Positions 35,485-43,272 of a DNA stretch of 64,000 nt are shown here, piece after piece. Origin of the DNA: Methylobacteriaceae bacterium (GTDB lineage Bacteria > Pseudomonadota > Alphaproteobacteria > Rhizobiales > Beijerinckiaceae); assembly GCA_947444195.1 (NCBI GenBank), contig CANEZL010000014.1:38458-102457 (forward strand). Reading direction: 5' to 3'. The notes beneath the pieces were generated by a model. That model ran no database searches. It worked only from the letters and a program-made list of their open reading frames with translations, and was not told the origin of the DNA. Each line of letters begins with the position of its first letter. Within the stretch, counting starts at the first letter, position 1. Position numbers and translations under genes: made by a program.

Positions 35485-36197
35485 GCGGCCACCGCCTGCT
35501 TCTGGAGGGCGACGAGATCCGCCACGCCGCCGCGGGCTAGGCGCAGGAGAGCGAGCAGTTCGTCCTCGGAGAAGGGCGCGCCCTCGGCGGTGCCCTGCAC
35601 CTCCACGAGGCCGCCGGAGCCGGTCATCACGAAGTTCGCGTCCGTCTCGGCGGCCGAATCCTCGGCGTAGTCGAGGTCGAGCACCGGCGTGCCCTTGGAG
35701 ATGCCGCAGGAGACGGCGGCCACGTGGTCGCGCAGAGGGTCGACCGAGATGATCGAGCGCGCCCGCATCCAGGTGAAGCACTCGTGCAGCGCCACCCAGG
35801 CGCCGGTGATCGCGGCGGTGCGGGTGCCGCCGTCGGCCTGGATCACGTCGCAATCGACCGTGACTTGGCGCTCGCCGAGCGCGGGCAGGTTCGTCACCGC
35901 GCGCAGCGAGCGGCCGATCAGGCGCTGGATCTCCTGCGTGCGCCCGGAGGGCTTGCCGGAGGAGAGCTCGCGCCGCGTGCGCGTGTGCGTCGCGCGGGGC
36001 AGCATGGAATACTCGGCCGTGATCCAGCCCTTGCCCGAGCCGCGCAGCCAGGGGGGCCCGCGCTCCTCCAGGGAAGCCGTGCACAGCACCTTGGTCTCGC
36101 CGAAGCTGACGAGGCAGGAGCCTTCGGCATAGCGCGCCACGGCGCGCTCCAGCGTGACCTTGCGCAGCTCGTCGGCCGCGCGCTTCGAGGGCCGCAT
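35481..36197 (-). CDS. rph: Ribonuclease PH
   Basis: 238 residues, full length. Conserved segments: RxADELRxVTLE near the start, [23 protein letters not shown] (~56-77), phosphate-binding [17 protein letters not shown], and the [19 protein letters not shown] core (~115-133). It trims tRNA 3' ends with phosphate. ATG 36197 gives the family start [12 protein letters not shown]. First gene of rph-rdgB-hemW; a His-rich gene lies between it and hrcA, which usually is the direct divergent neighbour. Confidence 0.96.
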   Translation of the reverse strand: MRPSKRAADELRKVTLERAVARYAEGSCLVSFGETKVLCTASLEERGPPWLRGSGKGWITAEYSMLPRATHTRTRRELSSGKPSGRTQEIQRLIGRSLRAVTNLPALGERQVTVDCDVIQADGGTRTAAITGAWVALHECFTWMRARSIISVDPLRDHVAAVSCGISKGTPVLDLDYAEDSAAETDANFVMTGSGGLVEVQGTAEGAPFSEDELLALLRLARGGVADLVALQKQAVAA

Positions 36198-36280
36198 GAA
36201 CCCGCTCCTGATGGTGAGATCGAGGCCGGGCTCATAAGGGCCGCCGGGGCGGGCGGCAACCCGCCCCGGCGCAACCCGGC

Positions 36281-36580
36281 TCAGTAGCGGTAGTACATGC
36301 GGCGGTGGTGATGGTGGCGGCGCCAGTGATGCGGGCGGTGCCAGTGGCGGCGATGGTGCCAGCCGCGGCGGTGATGCCAGCCGCGGTGACGGTGCCAGTG
36401 GCGACCGTGGTGCCAGCCCTTCCGTACGGAGACGATGGGGGATTCCGGCGCCGCCTCGGCCGAGGCGACCGGCAGGGGCGCGGCCTGCGCACCGCTCGGC
36501 GCGCCCGCGAGGCCGAGGCCCGCGCACAGGAAGAAGGCGACGGCGGCCTTTCTCAGGGCCGATCGTAAACCGAAGCGCAT
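36281..36580 (-). CDS. Exported histidine/arginine/tryptophan-rich small protein
   Basis: 99 residues. Signal peptide 1-33 ([13 protein letters not shown] core, AQA-A cleavage). Mature residues 55-99 are 3-6-residue repeats of H, R and W ([18 protein letters not shown]), ending YYRY: about half are His or Arg. Such tails bind metals (Ni, Zn, Cu) or haem, but no family function is known; similar YHHR-rich exported proteins are common in Rhizobiales. It is inserted between rph and hrcA. No strong ribosome-binding site is seen. Confidence 0.7.
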   Translation of the reverse strand: MRFGLRSALRKAAVAFFLCAGLGLAGAPSGAQAAPLPVASAEAAPESPIVSVRKGWHHGRHWHRHRGWHHRRGWHHRRHWHRPHHWRRHHHHRRMYYRY

Positions 36581-36789
36581 GCGTTGGACTCCCGTGTTTC
36601 GTTCTCGCTCTCGAGAGCCCGGCGGGCCGGGCGCTCCCGCCACAAACGCGAAACGTGGCCGTTCAGTCCCATGCCGGCGCAATTTAACTGCGACGCCCGG
36701 AGAACCGCCGCTTTGCCCGCGCCCGCGGCATGGCGGCGGTTGATCGCGCCGCGTGCCATGCACACAATCAGGGGATCAGGATCCGAGCC

Positions 36790-37878
36790 TTGACAGAGCA
36801 CGCACCCCTCAACCCGTCCTCCGCGCCCCCGCTCAACGTCCTCAACGAGCGCGCCCGCGAGATCTTCCGGCAGATCGTCGAGAGCTACCTGACCACGGGC
36901 GAGCCGGTGGGCTCGCGCAACCTCGCGCGCATCCTGCCGATGGCGCTCTCGCCGGCCTCGATCCGCAACGTGATGTCGGACCTTGAGCATTCGGGCCTGA
37001 TCTTCGCGCCACACACCTCGGCGGGGCGCCTGCCGACGGAGCTGGGCCTGCGCTTCTTCGTGGACGCCATGCTGGAACTCGGCGACGTGGGCCGGGACGA
37101 GCAGGAGCGCATCGAGGTCCAGATGCGGGCGGCGGCGTCGCGCCACACCTTCGATTCGGCGCTGGCCGAAGCCTCCACCCTGCTCTCGGGCATCTCCCGC
37201 GGGGCCGGCGTGGTGCTCACCTCGAAATCGAACGTGCATCTCAAGCACATCGAGTTCGTGCGCCTCGATCCCTCCCGGGCCCTGGTGGTGCTCGTCTCCG
37301 ACGACGGCTCGGTGGAGAACCGGCTGCTCGACCTGCCCCCGGGCCTGCCCGCCAGCGCCCTGCAGGAGGCCTCGAACTACCTGAACGCCCGGCTGAAGGG
37401 GCGAACGCTGGGCACCCTGCGCGCCGAGATCGAGACCGAGCGGCAGGCGATGAAGCGCGAGCTCGACGCCATCACCGAGCGTCTGGTCGATGCCGGGCTC
37501 GCCACGCCGGTCGGCCCGACCGAGGCGCGCCAGCTCATCGTGCGCGGCCAGGCGAACCTCCTCGACGACCTGCGGGCGGTGGAGGATCTCGAACGGATCC
37601 GGCTCCTGTTCAACGACCTCGAGACCCAGAAGGACGTCATCGACCTCCTCGCCCGCGCCGAGGGCGGCGACGGGGTGCGGATCTTCATCGGCTCGGAGAA
37701 CAAGCTGTTCTCCCTGTCGGGATCCTCGATGATCGCGGCGCCCTTCCGGGACGGCACGCAGAAGATCGTCGGCGTGGTCGGCGTCATCGGCCCGACCCGG
37801 CTCAACTACGCCCGCATCGTGCCGATGGTGGACTACACCGCCCGCGTCGTCTCGAAGATGCTGGACGAGGGGCGCTGA
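36790..37878 (+). CDS. hrcA: Heat-inducible transcriptional repressor HrcA
   Basis: 362 residues. N-terminal winged helix ([30 protein letters not shown]), then [18 protein letters not shown], a GAF-like domain, and a C-terminal [22 protein letters not shown] block. HrcA binds CIRCE elements to repress groESL in alphaproteobacteria, with GroEL as co-factor. The only start that fits the family and has a ribosome-binding site (CAGGAT) is TTG 36790. I found no CIRCE (TTAGCACTC-N9-GAGTGCTAA) upstream, so autoregulation is not evident. grpE, often next to it, is absent here. Confidence 0.94.
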   Translation: MTEHAPLNPSSAPPLNVLNERAREIFRQIVESYLTTGEPVGSRNLARILPMALSPASIRNVMSDLEHSGLIFAPHTSAGRLPTELGLRFFVDAMLELGDVGRDEQERIEVQMRAAASRHTFDSALAEASTLLSGISRGAGVVLTSKSNVHLKHIEFVRLDPSRALVVLVSDDGSVENRLLDLPPGLPASALQEASNYLNARLKGRTLGTLRAEIETERQAMKRELDAITERLVDAGLATPVGPTEARQLIVRGQANLLDDLRAVEDLERIRLLFNDLETQKDVIDLLARAEGGDGVRIFIGSENKLFSLSGSSMIAAPFRDGTQKIVGVVGVIGPTRLNYARIVPMVDYTARVVSKMLDEGR

Positions 37879-37913
37879 ACCCCAAGGTTGCGGAGGCGGC
37901 TCCGGACGCGGTC

Positions 37914-37972
37914 GAGCCGCCGCCCGGTCGGGCGACGGCTCGGGAAGGAGCGCCCGCGGCCGATGCCGCGGG
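37914..37972. terminator. Two hairpins between convergent hrcA and the DUF1236 gene
   Basis: Arms GAGCCGCCGCCCG / CGGGCGACGGCTC (37914-37926, 37929-37941, one mismatch, 2-nt loop) and CCCGCGG / CCGCGGG (37953-37959, 37966-37972). Neither has a T-tract. They lie in the 106-bp space between two converging genes and could end both transcripts, possibly with Rho. Confidence 0.45.
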
Positions 37973-37984
37973 CGACGGGTCTCG

Positions 37985-38851
37985 TCAGGCCGGGATGACG
38001 TCCACGATCTCGTAGGTGTCGGGATCGATGATGACGATCTCGTCGCGCACGAGGATGAAGCTGTAGCCCTCGTAGGCCGGCACCAGGGTGACGATGGCCG
38101 GCGGCAGCCGGTGGAGGGTGATCGAGCGCGGGATCGCCGTGCCGACGTTCAGGCCGAAATTGACGTTCGTGACCCGGGTGACATTGGTGCGGGTGATGGA
38201 CTGGCGGAACTCGGTGCGCTGCGTGGTGTCGAGACGGTTGACCGCACCGCGGGCCTCGCCGCCGCCCCGGCCGCCACGCTCCGCCCGGCCATCGCGGCCG
38301 CCGTCCCGCCCGTCGCGACCCTCGCGACCGTCACGGTCGCCGTTGCGGCCCTCCCGGGCGCCGTCCCGACCTTCGCGGGCGCCGTCACGGTCGCGCCCGT
38401 CGCGCTCGGCCTTGCCGCCGCGCTCGTTCCCCTCGCGCCCGGCACCGTCCTTCATGCCGTCGCGGCCCGGCCCGTCCTCGCGGCCGCCCGGGCGCTCGGC
38501 CCCGCCACGCTCGGGCCCCGCGCCGCGCTCCGGACCGGCACCGCGCTCGGGGCCGCCGGCCGCGCCGCCGCGCATCCCCGCTCCGCCCTCGCCGCCGCGC
38601 ATGCCGCCGCCGGCGCCACCCGGAGCGCCCGCACCGCCCGGCCCACCTGCGCCGCCGCCCGGCCCACCTGCACCGCCGCCGGGGCCACCCGCGCCGCCGC
38701 CGGCACCGCCGGCGCCCACACCGGCACCGCCGCCCGCCCCGCCGGCGCCGCCAGCCCCTCCACCACCGCCGGGACCGCCCTGGGCGAGGGCCATCGAGGC
38801 GCTGGCCGCCAGCAGGGCAGCCGTCATCGTGCTCCGGACGAGCTTGTTCAT
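37985..38851 (-). CDS. Exported Gly-rich protein with a C-terminal DUF1236 domain
   Basis: 288 residues. Signal peptide 1-23 (ALLAASASMALA). Residues 25-100 are >60% Gly with GGAGG / GPGGG repeats; residues ~100-195 are charged repeats built on PERGAG and DGREGRDG; residues ~210-288 form DUF1236 (RTEFRQSITR, NFGLNVGTAIPRSITLHRLPP, YSFILVRDEIVIIDP). DUF1236 is a short Rhizobiales domain of unknown function on exported proteins, often with low-complexity linkers. The repeats give this gene slippage-prone DNA. A perfect EcfG-type promoter lies ~75 bp upstream, so a stress-induced surface or matrix protein is likely. Confidence 0.85.
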   Translation of the reverse strand: MNKLVRSTMTAALLAASASMALAQGGPGGGGGAGGAGGAGGGAGVGAGGAGGGAGGPGGGAGGPGGGAGGPGGAGAPGGAGGGMRGGEGGAGMRGGAAGGPERGAGPERGAGPERGGAERPGGREDGPGRDGMKDGAGREGNERGGKAERDGRDRDGAREGRDGAREGRNGDRDGREGRDGRDGGRDGRAERGGRGGGEARGAVNRLDTTQRTEFRQSITRTNVTRVTNVNFGLNVGTAIPRSITLHRLPPAIVTLVPAYEGYSFILVRDEIVIIDPDTYEIVDVIPA

Positions 38852-38924
38852 GGCGTGGAGTCCTGTCCGCTGTTGATCTGAGCTGTGGCGTTACTGGCCG
38901 GAAACGGCCCGTTCACGGCCCCGC

Positions 38925-38950
38925 AACGAAGGGAACCTGCAAACCGTTCC
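38925..38950 (-). promoter_or_regulatory. EcfG-type general-stress promoter (GGAAC-N17-CGTT) for the DUF1236 gene
   Basis: On the minus strand GGAAC (38950-38946) and CGTT (38928-38925) are separated by exactly 17 bp, matching the EcfG consensus. Transcription would start near 38917 and give a ~65-nt leader to the ATG at 38851. The rest of the 304-bp gap 38852-39155, up to the MHS transporter, shows no other signal. Confidence 0.65.
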
Positions 38951-39155
38951 AGCCGCATCCGCAGATCGCGTCCCCCGGTCCGACGCCGCCGCGGGCACCG
39001 CGCCGTGGCGGACCCCCACGGGACCTGATCCCGAAACCCATGACAGTTCGGGCCGGCATAACGGCGCCGGCTCCGAACCCGGCTGGGCCGGGCTCGGAAC
39101 CCCGTGCTAGGCCCGCAATCGCGGAGCAGGTCGCACCGCGGTCCTGGGAATTGCC

Positions 39156-40499
39156 ATGTCGGACTCGATCGGAATCGCGCCCTCGGCGCATGACGAAGCG
39201 GCGGACCGCCGCAGGCGCATCAAGGCGATCGTCGCCTCGTCGTCGGGCAATCTCGTCGAGTGGTACGATTTCTACTGCTACGCCTTCTTCGCGATCTACT
39301 TCGCGCCGGCCTTCTTCCCGAAGGGCGACCCCACCAGCCAGCTCCTCCAGACGGCCGGCATCTTCGCGGTCGGCTTCTTCATGCGGCCGATCGGCGGGTG
39401 GCTGTTCGGCCGCATCGCGGACCGGGTCGGGCGCCGCACCTCGATGGTGATCTCGGTGCTGATGATGTGCGCCGGCTCGCTCTTCATCGGCATCCTGCCG
39501 ACCTACGAGACGGTCGGCGCCCTGGCGCCCATCCTGCTGCTGCTGGCGCGCATGCTCCAGGGCCTCTCCGTCGGCGGCGAGTACGGCACCAGCGCCACCT
39601 ACATGAGCGAGATCGCGCTGAAGGGCCATCGCGGCTTCTTCGCCTCGTTCCAGTACGTCACGCTGATCGGCGGCCAGCTCCTCGCCTCGCTGGTGCTGAT
39701 CGTCCTGCAGAGCTTCATGACGAGCGAGCAGATCACCGCGTTCGGCTGGCGCATCCCGTTCTTCCTCGGTGCGCTCGCGGCGATCGTCGCGCTGTACCTG
39801 CGCCGCTCGCTCGCCGAGACCGCGGGCTCCGACAAGGAGAACGCCGGCACCTTCAGCGAGCTGTTCAAGCACTGGCGCGCCTTCTGCGTCGTGCTGGCCT
39901 ATACGGCCGGCGGCTCGCTGGTGTTCTACACCTTCACCACGTACATGCAGAAGTATCTCGTCAACACCGCGCAGATGGACAAGACCGTCGCCTCGCGCAC
40001 GATGACGATGGTGCTGCTCGTCTACATGGTGGTGCAGCCCTTCTTCGGCTGGCTCTCCGACCGGATCGGCCGCAAGGCCAACATGATCGCCTATAGCGGC
40101 CTCGGCATGCTCATGGTGGTGCCGCTGATGACGTCGATCGGCGCCAACAAGGATCCGGTGGTGGCCTTCGGCCTGATCACGATCGGGCTGCTCGTGGTGA
40201 GCTTCTACACGGGCATCTCAGGCATCGTGAAGGCGGAGCTGTTCCCCACCAAGGTGCGCGCCCTCGGCGTGGGCCTGTCCTACGCGCTCGCCAACGCCAC
40301 CTTCGGCGGCACGGCCGAGTACGTCGCCCTGTGGTTCAAGGACAGCGGCATGGAGACGACCTTCTTCTGGTACGTCACCGTGCTGCTCGCCATCGCCTTC
40401 GTGGCCTCGCTCATCATGCCGAACCCGAAGGTGCACGGCTATCTCGACGGCGCCGGCACCGTCGAGGAGGCGCTCGGCAAGAAGCGCGCCTACGCCTGA
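39156..40499 (+). CDS. MFS transporter, metabolite:H+ symporter (MHS) family, KgtP-like
   Basis: 447 residues, about twelve membrane helices. [28 protein letters not shown] opens the MHS family; the loop 2-3 motif is [10 protein letters not shown] and the loop 8-9 counterpart is [10 protein letters not shown]. Closest in style to alpha-ketoglutarate/dicarboxylate permeases (KgtP); the substrate is an inference. It is a single gene, tail to tail with sodC across a strong hairpin. Confidence 0.88.
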   Translation: MSDSIGIAPSAHDEAADRRRRIKAIVASSSGNLVEWYDFYCYAFFAIYFAPAFFPKGDPTSQLLQTAGIFAVGFFMRPIGGWLFGRIADRVGRRTSMVISVLMMCAGSLFIGILPTYETVGALAPILLLLARMLQGLSVGGEYGTSATYMSEIALKGHRGFFASFQYVTLIGGQLLASLVLIVLQSFMTSEQITAFGWRIPFFLGALAAIVALYLRRSLAETAGSDKENAGTFSELFKHWRAFCVVLAYTAGGSLVFYTFTTYMQKYLVNTAQMDKTVASRTMTMVLLVYMVVQPFFGWLSDRIGRKANMIAYSGLGMLMVVPLMTSIGANKDPVVAFGLITIGLLVVSFYTGISGIVKAELFPTKVRALGVGLSYALANATFGGTAEYVALWFKDSGMETTFFWYVTVLLAIAFVASLIMPNPKVHGYLDGAGTVEEALGKKRAYA

Positions 40500-40505
40500 C
40501 CCGGA

Positions 40506-40541
40506 GGCCCGCGCCCTCCCGCATCCGGGAGGGCGCGGGCC
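40506..40541. terminator. Bidirectional 16-bp perfect hairpin between the MHS transporter and sodC
   Basis: GGCCCGCGCCCTCCCG (40506-40521) and its exact complement (40526-40541) flank a 4-nt CATC loop. It fills the 47-bp gap between the two convergent stops (40499 and 40547), 6 bp from each. There is no T-tract on either side, so it may stop transcription by stem stability alone, with Rho, or protect both 3' ends. Confidence 0.7.
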
Positions 40542-40546
40542 CCGTC

Positions 40547-41107
40547 CTACTTGATGACCGCGCACGCCACGCGGTCGCCCGCGCCGCCGATGGGCTGGCT
40601 CGTGTGGTCGTCCTCCTTGGCGTGCAGGATCAGCGCCGAGCCGTCCGCGTCCTTCAGGCCGCCCTCGCCGCCGAGGGAGGTCTCGCTCGACACCTCGGCG
40701 TTGGCCGAGCCGTCCGCTCCCGCGAAGATGTTGGGCAGGTCGCCCTCGTCCGGCCCGTCCGGGTTGAGCAGGCCGTGCTTGCTCTGGTCGTGGTTCACGT
40801 GCGCCTTCGAGTTGGCGAACTTCTCGGTGTCGGAGCAATCGCCCACCGCGTGGAAATGCATGCCGTGCCAGCCCGGCGTGAGGCCGCCGGGCTGGACCGT
40901 CACGCGCATCACCAGCGTGTTGGCCCCGTCGCGGATCTTCAGCTCGCCGATGGTCTCGCCCTTGTTGTTGCGGATGGGCGCCTCGAAGGTCTGGGGCTCC
41001 GTGGACTTGGGCGCCTCCTTCGCGTCCTTGGCCGCGTCCTGGGCGAGGGCGATGGCCGGCGGCGCGAGGCCGGCGGCCAGGGCGAGCAGGGGCAGGATGC
41101 GTGTCAT
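40547..41107 (-). CDS. sodC: Periplasmic Cu,Zn superoxide dismutase
   Basis: 186 residues. Signal peptide 1-22 (LPLLALAAGLAPPAIALA). Copper/zinc ligands are in GWHGMHFHAVGDC (H84, H86), KHGLLN (H111), EGDLPN (D123) and DDHTSQP (H168); the conserved disulfide is C91-C182. It removes superoxide in the periplasm. ATG 41107 has GGAGAG 8 bases upstream; the in-frame ATG at 41122 does not. A 20-residue Lys/Asp/Ala linker after the signal is extra. Confidence 0.94.
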   Translation of the reverse strand: MTRILPLLALAAGLAPPAIALAQDAAKDAKEAPKSTEPQTFEAPIRNNKGETIGELKIRDGANTLVMRVTVQPGGLTPGWHGMHFHAVGDCSDTEKFANSKAHVNHDQSKHGLLNPDGPDEGDLPNIFAGADGSANAEVSSETSLGGEGGLKDADGSALILHAKEDDHTSQPIGGAGDRVACAVIK

Positions 41108-41197
41108 GCGATGGCTCTCCATGTGGTGCCGGGCTAGTTAGGCCCGAACCGGCGCGCCGACAGGCCGGACGCGCCCGCATCCACGATCGAGAGGACC

Positions 41198-41965
41198 ATG
41201 ACGGGGGACCGGCTCCGAGCCGACCGCTTCCTGGTGGAGCACGGACATTTCGAGACCCGGGCGCGGGCGCAGGCCGCCATCGCCGCCGGGCTCGTGCGCG
41301 CGGACGGGCGCGTGCTCACCCGCGCCGCCGAGCCGATCGCGGCCGGGGCGCGGATCGAGGCCAGCGCTCCGCACCCCTACGTGTCCCGCGGCGCCCTGAA
41401 GCTCGCCGCCGCGCTCGACGCCTTCGGCCTCGACCCGTCGGGCCGCGCGGCCCTCGACGTCGGCGCCTCCACGGGGGGCTTCACCGACCTGCTGCTGCGG
41501 CGGGGCGCCGCCCATGTCCACGCGGTCGATGTCGGCCGCGACCAGCTGCATCCGAGCCTGCGCGCGGATCCCCGCGTGGCGAGCCTGGAGGGCACGGACA
41601 TCCGGGCCCTCGCCGGCCCCCTCGATCCGGTGCCCGATCTCTGCGGCATCGACGTGAGCTTCATCGGCCTGCGCCTCGTGCTGCCGGCGGTGGCGGCCCT
41701 GCTCGCACCCGGGGCCGAGCTCGTGGCGCTCATCAAGCCGCAATTCGAGGCCGGCCGCGCCCGGGTCGGCCGGGGCGGGATCGTGCGCGACGAGGCCGTC
41801 CACGCCGAGGTGTGCGAGACGGTCCGGGGGCAGCTCGGTGCCCTCGGCTTCCGGGTGCGCGGGCTGATCCCCTCGCCGATCCAGGGGGGCGACGGCAACA
41901 CCGAGTTCCTGGTGGGCGCATGCAGGGACGCGAGGGCAGGGGCAGGGGCAAGGGCAGGGGCATGA
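41198..41965 (+). CDS. tlyA: TlyA-family rRNA 2'-O-methyltransferase
   Basis: 255 residues. N-terminal S4 RNA-binding domain (~1-60, RADRFLVEHGHFETRARAQAAIAAGLV) and an FtsJ/RrmJ methyltransferase domain (LDVGASTGGFTDLLLRRGAAHVHAVDVG; LIKPQFE). TlyA methylates C1409 of 16S and C1920 of 23S rRNA in mycobacteria; old hemolysin labels are misleading. The last 12 residues (ARAGAGARAGA) come from a tandem hexamer repeat. It overlaps the next gene by 4 bp (ATGA). Confidence 0.9.
   Translation: MTGDRLRADRFLVEHGHFETRARAQAAIAAGLVRADGRVLTRAAEPIAAGARIEASAPHPYVSRGALKLAAALDAFGLDPSGRAALDVGASTGGFTDLLLRRGAAHVHAVDVGRDQLHPSLRADPRVASLEGTDIRALAGPLDPVPDLCGIDVSFIGLRLVLPAVAALLAPGAELVALIKPQFEAGRARVGRGGIVRDEAVHAEVCETVRGQLGALGFRVRGLIPSPIQGGDGNTEFLVGACRDARAGAGARAGA
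41932..41961. repeat. Tandem hexamer AGGGGC (five units) at the tlyA / RNA methyltransferase junction
   Basis: Units 41932-41937 (GAGGGC), 41938-41943 and 41944-41949 (AGGGGC), 41950-41955 (AAGGGC) and 41956-41961 (AGGGGC) directly precede ATG 41962. The repeats encode RA/GA dipeptides at the TlyA C-terminus and at the same time are purine-rich Shine-Dalgarno-like sequence for the downstream gene. A change of copy number keeps both frames. Confidence 0.85.
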
Positions 41966-43218
41966 GCGAGACCGTCACCATCACCCGCCTCGGAGGCCGC
42001 GGCGACGGCATCGCCGCGGACGGCACGCCGGTGCCCTTCACGCTGCCCGGGGAGCGCGTCGCGATCGGACGCGCCGAGGGGTGCGGCCTCCTCGACGCGG
42101 TGCTCGACCCCGCGCCCGAGCGGATCGCGCCGTTCTGCCCCTATTTCATGCGCTGCGGCGGCTGCGCCATCCAGCACGTGGCGCCGGAGACCTATGCCGG
42201 CTGGAAGCGCGGCCTCCTCGTCTCCGCCCTCTCGCAAGCCGGTCTCGCCGTCAAGCCCGAAGCCCTGGTCGACGCCCACGGCGCGGGCCGGCGCCGGATC
42301 ACCCTGCATGTCCGCAACCTCGAGGGTCAGGCCGAGGCGGGGCTGATGGCGGCGCGCAGCCACGACCTCGTGGCGATCGACCATTGCCCGATCACGGTGC
42401 CGGCGCTGCACGGGGCGCCGGCGCTTGCCCGCGCGCTGAGCGCCCCCCTCGGCCACGGCCGCAAGCCCCTCGACGTGGCGGTGACGGCGACCGAGGCCGG
42501 GCTCGACGTGGATATCCGCGGCCACGGCCCCGTGGAGCCCGGCGTGCGCGCCGCCCTCGTCCGCCTCGCCGAGGCGGAAGGGCTCGCCCGCCTCGCCCTG
42601 CACGGGGACGTGGTGGTGGAGCGCAGCCAGCCGAGCGTCGCCTCGGGCGAGGTGCGCCTCTACCCGCCCCCCGGCGGCTTCCTCCAGGCCACCGCGGCGG
42701 GGGAGGCGGCGCTGACCGCCCTGGTGCTCGACGCGCTGCCGAAGGGCGCCAAGCGCGTCGCCGACCTGTTCGCCGGCTGCGGCCCCTTCAGCCTCGCGCT
42801 GGCGCGCCACGCGGAGGTCCACGCCGTCGAGGGCGAGGCCGCGCCCCTGCTGGGGCTCGACCGGAGCTACCGCGCCGCCGCCGGTCTCCGGCGCGTCACC
42901 CACGAGCGGCGCGACCTGTTCCGTCGCCCGCTCCTCGCCCACGACCTCAACGCCTTCGACGCGGTGGTGCTCGATCCCCCGCGGGCCGGGGCGCAGGCGC
43001 AGATGCGCCAGCTCGCGGAATCGCGGGTACCCGTCGTCATCGGCGTGGCCTGCGATGCCGGCACCTTCGCCCGCGACGCCGCCGCCCTGGTCGCGGGGGG
43101 CTACGCGCTGGAGCGGGTCACGCCGGTCGATCAGTTCCGTCATTCCGCCCATCTCGAGATGGTCGGCGTCTTCCGCCGCCCACCCCGGAAGCGCACCGGG
43201 CTGCGGCGCCCGCGCTGA
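41962..43218 (+). CDS. RumA/RlmD-type RNA (uracil-5-)-methyltransferase
   Basis: 418 residues. An N-terminal TRAM-like beta-barrel (~1-45), a Fe-S cysteine motif CPYFMRCGGC (~53-62), a SAM-binding region (VADLFAGCGPFSLALA, ~270) and the catalytic Cys in GVACDAGTFARD near the C-terminus. It should methylate C5 of a uridine in 23S rRNA or tRNA; the site cannot be inferred. It starts inside the tlyA stop (ATGA), and its ribosome-binding site lies within a hexamer repeat. Confidence 0.9.
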   Translation: MSETVTITRLGGRGDGIAADGTPVPFTLPGERVAIGRAEGCGLLDAVLDPAPERIAPFCPYFMRCGGCAIQHVAPETYAGWKRGLLVSALSQAGLAVKPEALVDAHGAGRRRITLHVRNLEGQAEAGLMAARSHDLVAIDHCPITVPALHGAPALARALSAPLGHGRKPLDVAVTATEAGLDVDIRGHGPVEPGVRAALVRLAEAEGLARLALHGDVVVERSQPSVASGEVRLYPPPGGFLQATAAGEAALTALVLDALPKGAKRVADLFAGCGPFSLALARHAEVHAVEGEAAPLLGLDRSYRAAAGLRRVTHERRDLFRRPLLAHDLNAFDAVVLDPPRAGAQAQMRQLAESRVPVVIGVACDAGTFARDAAALVAGGYALERVTPVDQFRHSAHLEMVGVFRRPPRKRTGLRRPR

Positions 43219-43235
43219 CCGCGCCCGGCGCTGGA

Positions 43236-43271
43236 GCATCGCCCCGAAAGCCACCGCCTCCGGGATGACGC
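43236..43271. repeat. REP-like intergenic element, inverted copy
   Basis: Read on the minus strand it is AGCGTCATCCCGGAGG ... GGCTTTCGGGGCGATGC, the same family as 55531-55571 and 20492-20536. It fills the 54-bp space between two convergent genes and reaches within 2 bp of the MocR stop. It could serve as their shared transcript end. Confidence 0.75.
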
Positions 43272-43272
43272 T

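Noticed and set aside
36581..36789. A CIRCE operator before hrcA
   Set aside because: I looked for TTAGCACTC-N9-GAGTGCTAA on both strands and found nothing close.
41198..41965. Hemolysin A label for the TlyA-family protein
   Set aside because: The S4 plus FtsJ-like methyltransferase architecture points to rRNA methylation; haemolytic labels are historical.
41377..43254. A 625-residue antisense frame across tlyA and the RNA methyltransferase
   Set aside because: Covers two well-supported genes in the opposite direction and has no family features.
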